Assembly (NCBI RefSeq): GCF_030124145.1
Contig: NZ_JASKMS010000004.1
Location: 248,001 to 312,000 of the forward strand
Reading direction: 5' to 3'
Source of the DNA: Streptomyces sp. 378
GTDB taxonomy: Bacteria > Actinomycetota > Actinomycetes > Streptomycetales > Streptomycetaceae
DNA: 64,000 nucleotides
Under the pieces are notes generated by a model. That model had not been told where the DNA came from, ran no database searches, and saw only the letters and a program-made list of their open reading frames with translations. This document shows positions 1 through 9,604 of this stretch, in pieces (position 1 is the first letter of the stretch; every line of letters begins with the position of its first letter). The position numbers and the translations under genes were made by a program.

Positions 1-1314
1 TACGTGGGCGACGACCCCGAGGAGTTCGCGGGCGTCGACTGGCTCGCGCAGCCCAAGCTGAACGTCACCAAGAACACGACGGTCACGCTGGACGCCCGCA
101 AGGCCAAGAAGGTGGACATCACCGTCCCGGCCACCGGCACCAAGTCGGAGTTCGCCTCGGCCGACTACACGGTGACGGCCGGTGACTCCAGCTACGGCTT
201 CGGCTGGTGGCTGGAATCCTTCGCCGAGATCCGCAGCGCCCACGTCGGCCCGAAGATCACCGACGGTTCGGTGACCCAGCAGTGGGACGGCCACTGGAGC
301 AAGGGCGCCAACGAGGAGTACAACACCGTCGCCGGCGGCCCGGTCAAGCAGCTCGCCACCGGTTTCACCAAGCACTACAAGGCCGGTGAGCTGGCCACGG
401 TGAAGGTCGGCCTCGGCGCCCCGACGTCCGGCAAGAAGGGCGCGGTCAACGCGGTCGGCTGGATGCCGTGGAGCACCAGCGCCTCCTCGATCGGCATCCA
501 GCAGTCCCTGCCCGGCACCCGGAAGCTGCACCTGTCCGCCCAGGGCGGTGTGCAGTGGCAGCTGGAGTTCTCCCAGTACGGCGGGGTGGACCCGGACGGC
601 TTCCCGATCGACGAGGCCGCCTACTCGATGGGCCAGCAGAAGTACGCGGCCGGCAAGAGCTACTCCGAGACCGTCAACACGGCCGTCTTCGGGCCGCGGC
701 TCACCGCCGACTTCGGCGTCTTCCGCGAGGGCAACGAGATCTTCGGCTCCCTGCCGCTGTTCGCCGACGGCAAGGGCAACGTGGGCTACTCGACCTTCTC
801 GTCGGTCAACACGACGCTGTACCGCAACGGCACCAAGGTCGGCAGCAACGACGACCCGCTGTTCGGCGACAAGCAGTTCAAGGTCCCGGCCGGTGACGCC
901 GAGTACAAGCTGACGACGTCGGTCAAGCGCAGCGTCAAGGTCGCCGCGGCCTCCACCCGCGTCGACGCCAGCTGGACGTTCCGCTCGAAGAAGACCACCG
1001 ACCTCAAGCAGCTGCCCGCCTCCACGGCCCGCTTCCACGCGGCCACCGGCCTGGACAGCAAGGTCCCGGCGGGCAAGAAGGTCACCGTTCCGGTCACGGT
1101 CGAGGGCGCGGCCAAGGGCAGCAACCTGAAGTCGCTGTCGGTGTACGTGTCGTACGACTACGGCAAGACCTGGAAGAAGCTCGCCGTCAAGAAGGGCAAG
1201 GTCTCCTTCAAGAACCCGGCGAAGGGGAAGGCCATCTCCTTCCACGCCAAGATCGCCGACAAGAAGGGCAACAAGTCGACGATCTCGATCTACAACGCGT
1301 ACTACGGCAAGTAG
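1..1314 (+). CDS. C-terminal part of a secreted protein, possibly a subtilase-type (S8) exoprotease
   Basis: The reading frame is already open at base 1, so only the last ~437 residues are visible and the start lies outside the window. The visible part is rich in Thr, Ser, Gly, Asn and Lys with beta-sandwich character, ending in an Ig-like segment with Tyr/Trp-rich strands (SVYVSYDYGKTWKKL) and a Lys-rich tail (IYNAYYGK). No catalytic motif is in the visible part. Streptomyces S8 peptidases often end in such beta-rich domains, so an exoprotease is my best guess, but another large secreted protein is possible. A strong hairpin at 1336-1369 follows the stop codon. Confidence 0.5.
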   Translation, partial: YVGDDPEEFAGVDWLAQPKLNVTKNTTVTLDARKAKKVDITVPATGTKSEFASADYTVTAGDSSYGFGWWLESFAEIRSAHVGPKITDGSVTQQWDGHWSKGANEEYNTVAGGPVKQLATGFTKHYKAGELATVKVGLGAPTSGKKGAVNAVGWMPWSTSASSIGIQQSLPGTRKLHLSAQGGVQWQLEFSQYGGVDPDGFPIDEAAYSMGQQKYAAGKSYSETVNTAVFGPRLTADFGVFREGNEIFGSLPLFADGKGNVGYSTFSSVNTTLYRNGTKVGSNDDPLFGDKQFKVPAGDAEYKLTTSVKRSVKVAAASTRVDASWTFRSKKTTDLKQLPASTARFHAATGLDSKVPAGKKVTVPVTVEGAAKGSNLKSLSVYVSYDYGKTWKKLAVKKGKVSFKNPAKGKAISFHAKIADKKGNKSTISIYNAYYGK

Positions 1315-1335
1315 GCCGTAGGGCCTGTCTGTGAG

Positions 1336-1369
1336 CGGCCCGCCGGGAGCCTCGGCTTCCGGCGGGCCG
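1336..1369. terminator. Bidirectional hairpin between convergent genes
   Basis: Perfect 11-bp inverted repeat, CGGCCCGCCGG (1336-1346) and CCGGCGGGCCG (1359-1369), around a 12-nt loop. It lies between two convergent genes that stop at 1314 and 1378. There is no T-run, as is usual for Streptomyces terminators. Confidence 0.7.
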
Positions 1370-1377
1370 TTCCGCGT

Positions 1378-2286
1378 CTACGGGGCCGGGCTCTCGGTCC
1401 CCGCCCGGGCCGCGTCCGCCCCCCAGCTCGCCAGCAGGCGCAGGGCGTCCGCCGACGGTGTGCCCGGCTCCGCGTGGTACGTGATCAGGGACTGTTCGGC
1501 GTCGTCGATCAGGCGGAACGTCTCGAAGGACAGCGTCAGGTCGCCGACCAGGGGGTGGCGCATGCGCTTGACGCCGTAGCTCTTCTCCTCGACGTCGTGG
1601 GCGGCCCACAGGCGGCGGAACTCCTCGCTCTTCACGGAGAGCTCGCCCACCAGGGCCGACAGCCGCGGGTCCTCCGGGTGGCGGCCCGCGTCCATGCGCA
1701 GGTAGCCGACCATGTCGGCCGCCTTCTGCTCCCACTCCAGGTACAGCTCGCGGTACTCCGGCCGGAGGAACACCATCCGCGCCCAGTTCCGCTCCTGCGC
1801 CGGCATCTGCGCCCAGTCGCCGAAGAGGGCCGACGCCATCCGGTTCCAGGCCAGGATGTCCGAGCGGCGACCGACGATGTACGCCGGGACGCCGTCGATC
1901 GAGTCCAGCAGATGCCGCAGCGCCGGCCGCACCTGCGGGCTGCGCGCCACCGCCTTCTTCTTGTGCTGCTTCGGCTTCGCCAGATGCGTCAGGTGCGCGT
2001 GCTCGGCGTCACTCAGCCGCAGAGCGCGCGCGATCGAGTCCAGCACCTCCGCCGAGACGTTGCGGCCGTTGCCCTGTTCCAGCCGTGTGTAGTACGCCAC
2101 GGACACTCCGGCCAGCTGCGCCAGCTCCTCCCGGCGCAGTCCGGGCACGCGCCGCCGCCCGAAGTCGGCCAGGCCCACCTCCTCGGGCTTCAGCCGGGCC
2201 CGCCGGGTGCGCAGGAACTCACTGAGCTCGGCACGCCGGTCCAGGCCGCCGCCGGGCGTCTGTGCGGGTTCGGGCTGTTCGTCCAT
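1378..2286 (-). CDS. XRE-family regulator with MmyB-like C-terminal domain
   Basis: 302-residue DNA-binding regulator. The N-terminal third has an XRE helix-turn-helix (around residues 45-75, LAGVSVAYYTRLEQGNG). The rest matches the MmyB-like ligand-binding domain, with DILAWNRMASALFGDW and a C-terminal ITYHAEPGTPS. Such proteins are abundant in Streptomyces and usually sit divergent to an oxidoreductase gene they control. Here the neighbour across a 180-bp promoter region is a zinc alcohol dehydrogenase, and that region carries repeated GTACGCAC palindromes that could be its operator. The inducer is unknown. Confidence 0.9.
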   Translation of the reverse strand: MDEQPEPAQTPGGGLDRRAELSEFLRTRRARLKPEEVGLADFGRRRVPGLRREELAQLAGVSVAYYTRLEQGNGRNVSAEVLDSIARALRLSDAEHAHLTHLAKPKQHKKKAVARSPQVRPALRHLLDSIDGVPAYIVGRRSDILAWNRMASALFGDWAQMPAQERNWARMVFLRPEYRELYLEWEQKAADMVGYLRMDAGRHPEDPRLSALVGELSVKSEEFRRLWAAHDVEEKSYGVKRMRHPLVGDLTLSFETFRLIDDAEQSLITYHAEPGTPSADALRLLASWGADAARAGTESPAP

Positions 2287-2305
2287 GCCGTCCAGTATTC
2301 ACGGT

Positions 2306-2355
2306 CGTACGCACACGAGCCTGACCCCGCCAGTGGTACGCACCGTGTGCGTACG
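2306..2355. promoter_or_regulatory. Inverted repeats in divergent XRE/alcohol dehydrogenase promoter
   Basis: CGTACGCACACG (2306-2317) is matched by its exact reverse complement CGTGTGCGTACG (2344-2355). Inside the right arm lies a tighter palindrome, GTACGCAC-cgt-GTGCGTAC (2336-2354). The octamer GTACGCAC or its complement therefore occurs three times between the divergent genes. Likely the operator of the adjacent XRE regulator (inference). Confidence 0.6.
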
Positions 2356-2466
2356 CAAGAGCGTGGTCTGGGTGAGTATCCGCGGATCGGGCAGGCTGGT
2401 GATCGTGCCCGGTCAGAAGATCCAGAAGGCGGCCGGGCGCACGACCCCCGCTAGGAGAACCCCGGC

Positions 2467-3507
2467 ATGACCACTGTTACTGCGTACGCCGCTCCCGCTC
2501 CCAAGGCTCCGCTGGAGCGCACCACCATCGAGCGCCGCGAGGTCGGCGAGTTCGACGTCCTGATCGACATCAAGTTCGCCGGCATCTGTCACTCCGACAT
2601 CCACCAGGCCCAGGAGGGCTGGGGTGAGGCGATCTTCCCGATGGTCCCCGGCCACGAGATCGCCGGTGTCGTCTCCGCGGTCGGCGAGGGCGTCACGAAG
2701 TTCGCCGTCGGCGACCGCGTGGGCGTGGGCTGCATGGTCGACTCCTGCCGCGAGTGCGAGAACTGCAAGGCCGGCCGTGAGCAGTACTGCGTCCAGGGCA
2801 ACATCCCGACGTACAACGGCATCGGCAAGGACGGTGAGCCCACCTACGGCGGCTACTCCGAGAAGGTCGTCGTCGACGAGAACTTCGTCGTCCGCATCCC
2901 CGACGGCCTGTCGCTCGACGTCGCGGCCCCGTTGCTGTGCGCCGGCATCACCCTCTACTCCCCGCTCAAGCGCTTCGGCGCCGGACCCGGCAAGAAGGTC
3001 GCGATCGTCGGCCTGGGCGGCCTCGGCCACATGGGCGTGAAGATCGCCCACGCGCTGGGCGCCGAGGTGACCGTGCTGTCGCAGTCCCTGCGCAAGCAGG
3101 AGGACGGCCTGCGGCTGGGCGCCGACCACTACTACGCCACCAGCGACCCGAAGACCTTCGAGGAGCTGGCCGGCACGTTCGACCTCATCGTGTCCACGGT
3201 GTCCGCGCCGCTGGACTTCAACGCCTACCTGTCGCTGCTGAGGACCGAGGGCACGCTGGCGAACGTCGGCGCCCCCGAGGAGCCCGTCTCCCTCAACCTC
3301 TTCTCGGTGATCGGCGGCGGCAAGACTCTCGCCGGCTCCATGATCGGCGGCATCGCCGAGACCCAGGAGATGCTGGACTTCTGCGCCGAGCACGGCCTCG
3401 GCGCCGAGATCGAGGTCATCAGCGGTGACCGGATCAACGAGGCGTACGAGCGGGTCCAGGCCAGCGACGTGCGCTACCGGTTCGTGATCGACACGGCGAC
3501 GATCTGA
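2467..3507 (+). CDS. Zinc-dependent NAD(P) alcohol dehydrogenase
   Basis: 346 residues, the usual length of medium-chain dehydrogenases of the cinnamyl-alcohol-dehydrogenase/YahK branch, which interconvert alcohols and aldehydes with NADP(H). Visible features are the catalytic zinc site (CHSDIH around residues 39-44, GHEIAGVV around 62-69), the structural zinc cysteines ([15 protein letters not shown] around 94-108) and the Rossmann loop [10 protein letters not shown] near 180. The start ATG follows AGGAGAA. It is divergent from the XRE regulator, which probably controls it. Physiological substrate unknown. Confidence 0.92.
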   Translation: MTTVTAYAAPAPKAPLERTTIERREVGEFDVLIDIKFAGICHSDIHQAQEGWGEAIFPMVPGHEIAGVVSAVGEGVTKFAVGDRVGVGCMVDSCRECENCKAGREQYCVQGNIPTYNGIGKDGEPTYGGYSEKVVVDENFVVRIPDGLSLDVAAPLLCAGITLYSPLKRFGAGPGKKVAIVGLGGLGHMGVKIAHALGAEVTVLSQSLRKQEDGLRLGADHYYATSDPKTFEELAGTFDLIVSTVSAPLDFNAYLSLLRTEGTLANVGAPEEPVSLNLFSVIGGGKTLAGSMIGGIAETQEMLDFCAEHGLGAEIEVISGDRINEAYERVQASDVRYRFVIDTATI

Positions 3508-3825
3508 CGCCCTGCTCCCCGTGGGGCAGCCTTGAGTGCCCCGGCCACGTGCCGGGGCGCGCCCGGCCTCCGTGAGGCAGTCCTGAGTGCCCCGGCCACG
3601 TGCCGGGGCGCGCCCTGCTCCCCGTGGGGCAGCCTTGAGTGCCCCGGCCACGTGCCGGGGCGCGCCCTGCTCCCCGTGGGGCAGCCTTGAGTGCCCCGGC
3701 CACGTGCCGGGGCGCGCCCTGCTCCCCGTGGGGCAGCCTTGAGTGCCCCGGCCACGTGCCGGGGCGCGCCCTGCTCCCCGTGGGGCAGCCTTGAGTGCCC
3801 CGGCCACGTGCCGGGGCGCTCAGGG
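3508..3825. repeat. Six-copy 52-bp GC-rich tandem repeat
   Basis: Six head-to-tail units between the alcohol dehydrogenase stop and the VOC gene. The anchor GAGTGCC recurs at 3534, 3585, 3637, 3689, 3741 and 3793: spacing 51, then 52 four times. Each unit can form two hairpins, TGCTCCCCGTGGGGCA and CCCCGGCCACGTGCCGGGG (the latter around a CACGTG core). The second unit has diverged; the others are nearly identical. I see no gene in 3508-3913. It may act as a multi-hairpin terminator or be a variable-number repeat. Confidence 0.9.
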
Positions 3826-3913
3826 CATTCCCGGTGCACGACGGGGCGCACGCGGGGTACACGTGGGGGAGTGCACCAGAGGGGTTCGCCAGGTACGTCA
3901 GGGGAGGCCCACC

Positions 3914-4297
3914 ATGGCCGTGCAGCTGAACCACACCATCGTCGTCGCACACGACAAGCGCGCTTCCGCCCGCTTCCTCGCCGATCTCCTGGGCCTCGAG
4001 GTGAGTCCGCCCTACGGCCCGTTCCTCCCGGTCGAGATCCCCAACGGCGTGACCCTCGACTTCATGGACAGCTCCGAAGCCATCTCGCCGCAGCACTACG
4101 CCTTCCTCGTCTCGGAGGACGAGTTCGACGAAATCCTGGGCCGCGTCCAGAAGGCCGGCCTGACCTACTGGGCGGACCCGTTCCACAGCCGGCCCGGCGA
4201 GATCAACCACAACGACGGCGGCCGCGGAGCCTACTTCAACGACCCCGATGGCCACCGCCTGGAGATCATCACGCGGCCCTACGGCAGCGGCGGCTGA
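3914..4297 (+). CDS. VOC (glyoxalase/bleomycin-resistance) family protein
   Basis: 127 residues with one vicinal-oxygen-chelate module pair: N-terminal LNHTIVVAHDKRASARFLADLLGL and C-terminal GRGAYFNDPDGHRLEIIT. Conserved metal-ligand-type residues are His near the N-terminus, His in QHYAFLV and Glu in the last strand (LEII). Members are dioxygenases, isomerases or drug-binding proteins, and the substrate cannot be told here. The ATG at 3914 follows GGGGAGG. It stands alone downstream of the 52-bp repeat array. Confidence 0.85.
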   Translation: MAVQLNHTIVVAHDKRASARFLADLLGLEVSPPYGPFLPVEIPNGVTLDFMDSSEAISPQHYAFLVSEDEFDEILGRVQKAGLTYWADPFHSRPGEINHNDGGRGAYFNDPDGHRLEIITRPYGSGG

Positions 4298-4316
4298 GCC
4301 CGCGCGCCCCCGCTCG

Positions 4317-5399
4317 TCACATCGTCGCGTCGCCGCGCGTCATACCGGCCCGGTCCCGGACATGACCGGGCCACCCGTCCACGACCTCGCCGCCCTGGTC
4401 GGGGGTGTGAGAGCCCTGGCCGGCCCCGCTGGTTCGGTCGGACATGGTCCCTCCGCCCGGCCGGTCCTGGTCCTCGAAGGTCCATACCGCGTGGGTTCCC
4501 GGGCCGACCACGAGGGCCGAGTGACCGATCCGCTCCACGTGCCGGTCGGGCACCGACCGGTTCAGCGACATCTCGACCCGCTTGAGGCCCACCTGGTCCA
4601 GGGGCACGGCGTCGAACCGGATCGTGGTGCCGCCGCCCTTCGCGACGACGGCCCCGCCCGGCAGGGACCGGACGGCGAACCCGCCGGCCTTCAGCAGCGG
4701 CACCGTACCGGCGAGATCGCGTGCGGTCACCGCGAGCCGGACGCCGGTCACGTCCCGCATCAGGTGGTCGCGGTAGGCGTCGGACAGATACCGCTCCCGG
4801 CCCACGTCACCGGGGTGGGAGGCGGGCTCGGTGTTGCCGCGCGGGTCGGCGAAGTACTCCGGCCGGTACTCCATCCCCCAGGCGCCGAAGAGGTCGTACT
4901 GGTCGGTGGTGAAGACCGCGTCGAACCAGGGCACGGGGACGCCGTCGCCGAAGTCGCGCGTCTGCCGGAACTCGACCGGGTCGCTGATCCCGGCCTTCCG
5001 CAGCCGCTCGATGACCGTGGGCAAGTCACCGGCGCGCTCGGTGGACACGCCCAGGCCGGCGGCGCCGAGGGTGCCGTCCTTGCCGGGCACGTCGCCCACC
5101 CCGAACAACTCGAAGTAGGTCTCGCGTCCCATCAGATAGCGGCCGGTCCACGTCTGCCCGCCGGAACCGGTGGTGGTGCGGACCTGGAAGTCGGCGAAGT
5201 CACGCAGATAGGAGGAGTGCTCGACGGCGTCCGCGGTCGCCCGGTCGAGCACTCCGTAGGCGTGGTTGTAGAACAGCAGTTGCCGCCCCGTCGACGTTCC
5301 GTTCCCCTCGGCCCGTGCCGTGCTCACCCCGCCCTGGACCGCTCCCGCGAGGGCCAGCGCGACGACCATGATCAGCTGTAACGCTCGTCTGAGAACCAT
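4317..5399 (-). CDS. Secreted protein of unknown function (DUF5829-like)
   Basis: 360 residues with a Sec signal peptide (MVLRRALQLIMVVALALAG, predicted cleavage after STARA near residue 30). The mature part contains YNHAYGVLDRATADAV and is globular, with a repeated DFADFQVRT/RDFGDG-type region; the C-terminal ~45 residues are polar and look disordered. I recognise it as resembling DUF5829 proteins of Streptomyces, whose role is unknown. It converges on the VOC gene with a 19-bp gap. Confidence 0.75.
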   Translation of the reverse strand: MVLRRALQLIMVVALALAGAVQGGVSTARAEGNGTSTGRQLLFYNHAYGVLDRATADAVEHSSYLRDFADFQVRTTTGSGGQTWTGRYLMGRETYFELFGVGDVPGKDGTLGAAGLGVSTERAGDLPTVIERLRKAGISDPVEFRQTRDFGDGVPVPWFDAVFTTDQYDLFGAWGMEYRPEYFADPRGNTEPASHPGDVGRERYLSDAYRDHLMRDVTGVRLAVTARDLAGTVPLLKAGGFAVRSLPGGAVVAKGGGTTIRFDAVPLDQVGLKRVEMSLNRSVPDRHVERIGHSALVVGPGTHAVWTFEDQDRPGGGTMSDRTSGAGQGSHTPDQGGEVVDGWPGHVRDRAGMTRGDATM

Positions 5400-5457
5400 G
5401 TGGGGGAGCGTAGAGCGGGAGGAAACGCTTCCGCTGCGGATCGCGCCCTTTGCGGGG

Positions 5458-6147
5458 TCAGCCCTTGGTCATCGGGGAGGCCGGTGGTGTCGGTGGAGAC
5501 GCCGTCGGGGGTTCCTGCCCGCCCTGGTCGAGCCGGAACGGCGGGTACTGATCCGTCAGCAGCGCCGCGTAGGCCGTCACCCGGGCCGCCCAGCGGGCCA
5601 GGCCGATCAGGAAGTCGAAGAGGTGCCGCGGGTAACGGGCGGTGAAGAGCAGGACGACGACGGCGACCAGGGAGAGGAAGGGCAGCAGCCCGCCCCGCCA
5701 GCCGTCATGGCTGTCCCAGCCGCCCCCGGTGAACAGCGCGACGACGATGTACTGCGGGATCGCCAGCAGCCACCACTTCACCAGGACCAGTCCGCGGGAC
5801 AGCCGCTCGGGGTAGGCGACGTCGAAGTGCGCCGGGTAGTCGGGCACGTCGGCCAGGGTGAACGGCGGGTACCGGTCGGTGCCGAGCGCGGTGTGCGCGT
5901 AGTAGCCGACCCGCCAGTTCCAGCGCAGTACACCGACGTTGAAGTCGAAGAGCGCCCGCGGGTAGCGGGCGGTGAACAGGATGGCGAAGAAGGCGATCAC
6001 GGTCACGACGGCGAACGCGATCCACAGGAACACCAGCACGATGTAGTGCGGAAGAGCGAGCAGCCACTTCACCAGCCACATCCACCGGGACAGGCGGGGA
6101 TCGACGGACGCCTCCAAGCGCACGGGTGACGCGGCGACAGGATTCAT
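5458..6147 (-). CDS. DUF4389 membrane protein
   Basis: 229 residues with four predicted membrane helices arranged as two repeats. Each repeat has a (W/V)[15 protein letters not shown] helix followed by an [12 protein letters not shown](A/H)LFDF element, at residues ~25-70 and ~120-185. This duplicated [13 protein letters not shown] signature is typical of DUF4389. The C-terminal tail is Pro-rich and cytoplasmic. Function unknown. Confidence 0.85.
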   Translation of the reverse strand: MNPVAASPVRLEASVDPRLSRWMWLVKWLLALPHYIVLVFLWIAFAVVTVIAFFAILFTARYPRALFDFNVGVLRWNWRVGYYAHTALGTDRYPPFTLADVPDYPAHFDVAYPERLSRGLVLVKWWLLAIPQYIVVALFTGGGWDSHDGWRGGLLPFLSLVAVVVLLFTARYPRHLFDFLIGLARWAARVTAYAALLTDQYPPFRLDQGGQEPPTASPPTPPASPMTKG

Positions 6148-6199
6148 GGGCGGCTTCCTCCTCGCCCGCAGCCTCGCAGGCGAGGAGGAGTCCCGCGAG

Positions 6200-6277
6200 C
6201 GGGGCGGGGCCGTTCGCGTGTCAGACGCCTTCGGCCCCGCGACCGGGGCGGGGCCGTCGCCTGTCAGACGCCTTCGG
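6200..6277. repeat. Two-copy direct repeat downstream of AI-2E-type gene
   Basis: Two near-identical ~34-bp copies at 6200-6234 and 6244-6277, 44 bp apart, sharing GGGGCGGGGCCGT and GTCAGACGCCTTCGG. They lie between the stop of the AI-2E-type gene (6284) and the DUF4389 start (6147). Non-coding. Confidence 0.6.
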
Positions 6278-6283
6278 AGGCCA

Positions 6284-7414
6284 TCACGACGGGACGGAGC
6301 CGCCGGACTCCGGTTCGTCGGTCTCCGGTCCGCCGGTTCTCGGTTCGCCCGCCGGAACGGCGAGCTGCTCGCGCGTGTAGTTCCACACCACCGCGATCAG
6401 CGCGGCCACGGGCACGGCGAGCAGGCTGCCCACGATGCCGGCCAGGTTGCCGCCCAGGGTCACCGCCAGCAGCACGACCGCCGCGTGCAGGCCGAGGCCA
6501 CGGCTCTGGATCATGGGCTGGAAGACGTTGCCCTCCAACTGCTGCACCACGACGATGATCGCCAGCACGATCAGCGCGTCCGTCAGGCCGTTGGAGACGA
6601 GCGCGATGAGCACCGCGACGAATCCGGCGAACAGGGCGCCGATGATCGGCACGAACGCCGAGACAAAGGTCAGCACCGCCAGCGGAAGCACCAGCGGCAC
6701 GCCCAGGACCCACAGCCCCAGACCGATCAGGACGGCGTCGAGCAGGCCGACGGCCGCCTGGCACCGCACGAAGGAGCTCAGGGTGTCCCAGCCGCGGCCG
6801 CACACCGTCGGCACGTCGGTGGCGAGCCGGCCGGGCAGCTGACGGGACAGCCACGGCAGGAACCGGGGACCGTCCTTGAGGAAGAAGAACATCAGGAAGA
6901 GCGCGAGGACGGCGGTGACGACGCCGTTCACCACGGTGCTCACCCCGGTGACGACGGCACCCACCATGCTGCCGAAGCCCTCCTGGGCGCGGGAGACCGC
7001 GCTGTCGAAGGCCCTGTCGATCTGCGCGTCCCCGATGTTCAACGGCGGCCCGGCGGCCCACTCGCGCAGCCGCTCGATGCCCTCCACGACACCGTCGGTC
7101 AGCTCCTCGGACTGGGAGGCCACCGGCACGGCGATCAGCGCCACGACACCGGCGGCGACCAGCAGGAACAGCACGGTCACGACCGACGCCGCCAGCGCGG
7201 CCGGCCATCCGCGCCGGCGCAGGAACCGGGCCGCCGGCCAGGTCAGGGTGGTCAGCAGCAGCCCGACCACGAGCGGCCACACCACCGACCACATGCGGCC
7301 CAGCAGCCACAACGTCACGGCCGCCATGGCCAACACCAGCAGCAACTGGACGGAGACCCGCGCGGTTATCCGCAACGCGGCACGGGACTTGTCGGTACTC
7401 AGGGACGCAGTCAC
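6284..7414 (-). CDS. AI-2E family transporter
   Basis: 376 residues with 7-8 predicted membrane helices in the usual TqsA/YhhT arrangement: a pair near residues 20-75, a long soluble loop (~85-150) and a helical C-terminal bundle with [27 protein letters not shown] (~220-245) and a terminal [14 protein letters not shown] helix. The family includes quorum-signal exporters and Na+/H+-type transporters, so the substrate is open. It is separated by 196 bp from the msrA stop, in which I see nothing clear. Confidence 0.88.
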   Translation of the reverse strand: MTASLSTDKSRAALRITARVSVQLLLVLAMAAVTLWLLGRMWSVVWPLVVGLLLTTLTWPAARFLRRRGWPAALAASVVTVLFLLVAAGVVALIAVPVASQSEELTDGVVEGIERLREWAAGPPLNIGDAQIDRAFDSAVSRAQEGFGSMVGAVVTGVSTVVNGVVTAVLALFLMFFFLKDGPRFLPWLSRQLPGRLATDVPTVCGRGWDTLSSFVRCQAAVGLLDAVLIGLGLWVLGVPLVLPLAVLTFVSAFVPIIGALFAGFVAVLIALVSNGLTDALIVLAIIVVVQQLEGNVFQPMIQSRGLGLHAAVVLLAVTLGGNLAGIVGSLLAVPVAALIAVVWNYTREQLAVPAGEPRTGGPETDEPESGGSVPS

Positions 7415-7610
7415 GCAGGCACCCTATGGGCTGACAGCCCGCCCGGGGCAGCCCGGCCCCCGAAGAACGAGCCCGTCGGCGGACCGTGTACGCGCTGAAG
7501 ACGTACAGGACCGGTCGTAGCCGGAGAACTTGGCGACCGACTCGCAGAACGGCCGCGGATGCTCCGCGAAGAGCCGGCCTCTGTCCGGGTTCGCGGCGGA
7601 CCCCGAGGGC

Positions 7611-8285
7611 TCAGCCACCCGCCCTGGCCACACCGATCGGGCAGGACACCCCTGTGCCGCCCAGCCCGCAGTACCCGTTCGGGTTTTTGGTGTCCGAAAG
7701 ATACTGCTGGTGGTAGCCCTCGGCCGGGTAGAAGGGGCGGCCCTGTGCCGTGACGATCTCCGTGGTGATGCCGCCGTGGCCGGACGAGGTGAGGACCTTC
7801 TGATACGCCTCGCGGGACGCCTTGGCGGCGGCCTCCTGCTCGGGGGTGTGGGTGTAGATCGCCGAGCGGTACTGCGTGCCCCGGTCGTTGCCCTGGCGGT
7901 AGCCCTGTGTGGGGTCGTGGGACTCCCAGAACGTTTTCAGCAGGCGCTCGTACGAGATCTGCTCCGGATCGAAGACCACGCGCACGACCTCCGTGTGACC
8001 GGTCAGGCCCGAGCAGACCTCCTCGTACGTGGGGTTCTCGGTGTGGCCGCCCTGGTAGCCGACGAGGGTCGTCCAGACACCTGCCGGGAGCTGCCAGAAG
8101 GTGCGCTCGGCGCCCCAGAAGCAGCCCAGACCGAAGTCGGCGGTGTGCAGGCCCTCGGGATAGGGGCCGAGCAGCGGGTTGCCGAGGACGGTATGGCGGT
8201 CGGGGACCGTGAACACCGGCTCCGGGCGGCCGGGCAGCGCCTGCTCGGGAGTCGGCAGCTGGGGCGTACGGCTGTGCGGGAACAT
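7611..8285 (-). CDS. msrA: Peptide-methionine (S)-S-oxide reductase MsrA
   Basis: 224 residues. MsrA repairs oxidised methionine (S-sulfoxide) in proteins using thioredoxin. The catalytic motif is [11 protein letters not shown] around residues 53-63, followed by TLVGYQGG and EVVRVVFDP, diagnostic of MsrA. The first ~45 residues form the extension common in Streptomyces MsrA. A consensus sigma-R promoter lies just upstream, fitting a thiol/oxidative-stress role. Confidence 0.97.
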   Translation of the reverse strand: MFPHSRTPQLPTPEQALPGRPEPVFTVPDRHTVLGNPLLGPYPEGLHTADFGLGCFWGAERTFWQLPAGVWTTLVGYQGGHTENPTYEEVCSGLTGHTEVVRVVFDPEQISYERLLKTFWESHDPTQGYRQGNDRGTQYRSAIYTHTPEQEAAAKASREAYQKVLTSSGHGGITTEIVTAQGRPFYPAEGYHQQYLSDTKNPNGYCGLGGTGVSCPIGVARAGG

Positions 8286-8315
8286 GCGGTCTCCAATCGG
8301 GGCGACGGCCCTGTC

Positions 8316-8341
8316 AACGCGCCGGGACGCCCCGGAATTCC
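8316..8341 (-). promoter_or_regulatory. Sigma-R-type promoter of msrA
   Basis: On the minus strand, GGAAT (8341-8337), an 18-bp spacer and GTT (8318-8316) match the Streptomyces sigma-R consensus GGAAT-N18-GTT, about 30 bp upstream of the msrA start. Sigma-R controls thiol-oxidative stress genes, and msrA is known as a target in S. coelicolor. Confidence 0.85.
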
Positions 8342-8366
8342 GGTGGGGTCCCGGCGCGGACGGAGC

Positions 8367-9485
8367 TCAGTGCGGCAGGCTCGCCGGGCTGCCGCCGTTC
8401 GCCTCGTAGCCCGCCACCGCAAGCGCCCGGTACACGGCGAACTCCGCCGCCGGGTCGGCGGACAGCGTCCAGGGCAGGGCGCCCACATGGCCGTCGATGT
8501 GTATCAGCTGGTTCATGGCCTCCGACCAGCGCTCACCGCGGACCAGGAAGAACACCAGCATGTGCCGCACGTGGGCGAGCATCGGGTCGTCGGGGCGGGC
8601 CGAGTGCACCGCGTGCAGCGCGCCGTGGACCGCCTTCGTGACGACCTCGCTCTGCCAGAAGTTCGCCACGAGGGTCACCTCGGGGAGGTGCTCGAACACC
8701 GCGAAGAGGGGCATCGCCGACAGGAGGGAGCCCCGGGGGGACCGGGCCGCCGCGGCCTCGGCGAACGCGTAGGCCGCGGCGCGCGAGCCGTGCCACTTCT
8801 CGCACCAGTAGTGCAGCGCGGCCAGGTGCGCTCCCATGTGGGCCGGGGCGCGGTCCAGGATCTTCAGCCAGATCTGCTCGAAGTCCTTCTGGGAGTCGCC
8901 GAGACCGCGGGCCACCGACAGCTCGACGATGTACGGGATCGGGTCACCGGGGGCGAGCAGCGCCGCCTCGCCGCACGCCGTCCTCGCCTCCTCCATGATG
9001 ATCCGGAACTCGTCCGTCCCCGGGGTCGCCGTCCGCCACGCCTGCTGCACCAGGAACTCGGCGTGCACCGCCGCACCGCCCGCGTCCTTGGGCGCCTCGG
9101 CCCGCCACACCCGCAGCCACTGCCCGCCGGGCGCCTCGCCCACCCCGCCGGGACGCCGGGCGAGCTCCAGCGAGGCCGCACCCGCGAAGGCCTGCACACG
9201 CTGCCAGCGCCGCTCGCCCTCCGTCTCGGTGCCCGCCAGAAGCTGCTGTGCCGCTCGGTAGTCCTGCGTGCGCTGCACCACGTCCAGGACGTCCAGCAGG
9301 TCCTGGTCGGGGCCGGGCATGCGGATGTCGAGCTCCTCTTCCAGGACGAAGCCGTAGTTCGCCGGGTCCGCCGCGTCCGGATGGTCGGGCGAGACCAGCC
9401 CTACCGCACCGCGCCTGCGCCGCAGGAAGGGGAGCAGCACGAAGCCCAGCATGACCAGCGCGATCAGGACCCAGAGAATCTCCAT
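8367..9485 (-). CDS. Membrane-anchored helical-repeat protein, unknown function
   Basis: 372 residues. The first 22 (MEILWVLIALVMLGFVLLPFL) form one membrane anchor followed by Arg residues, placing the rest in the cytoplasm. The body is alpha-helical and Ala-rich, resembling a TPR-like fold (RTQDYRAAQQLLAGTETEGERRW, DRAPAHMGAHLAALHYWCEKWHGS). ATG 9485 was chosen because the transmembrane segment begins there. It is divergent from metB. No function can be assigned. Confidence 0.8.
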   Translation of the reverse strand: MEILWVLIALVMLGFVLLPFLRRRRGAVGLVSPDHPDAADPANYGFVLEEELDIRMPGPDQDLLDVLDVVQRTQDYRAAQQLLAGTETEGERRWQRVQAFAGAASLELARRPGGVGEAPGGQWLRVWRAEAPKDAGGAAVHAEFLVQQAWRTATPGTDEFRIIMEEARTACGEAALLAPGDPIPYIVELSVARGLGDSQKDFEQIWLKILDRAPAHMGAHLAALHYWCEKWHGSRAAAYAFAEAAAARSPRGSLLSAMPLFAVFEHLPEVTLVANFWQSEVVTKAVHGALHAVHSARPDDPMLAHVRHMLVFFLVRGERWSEAMNQLIHIDGHVGALPWTLSADPAAEFAVYRALAVAGYEANGGSPASLPH

Positions 9486-9604
9486 ACGACAAGCGAACCA
9501 GACGGCGCCGACAATTGGCCAACCTGCTCCCCGAACCTGTGGAAAACCCCGGCTCACCCCGTCCCCCCGGCGCTTGTCGCGTCGGCGCACTACCCTCGGT
9601 GCTC

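Noticed and set aside
3508..3825. CRISPR-like array
   Set aside because: The units are contiguous tandem copies with no unique spacers, and no cas genes are nearby.
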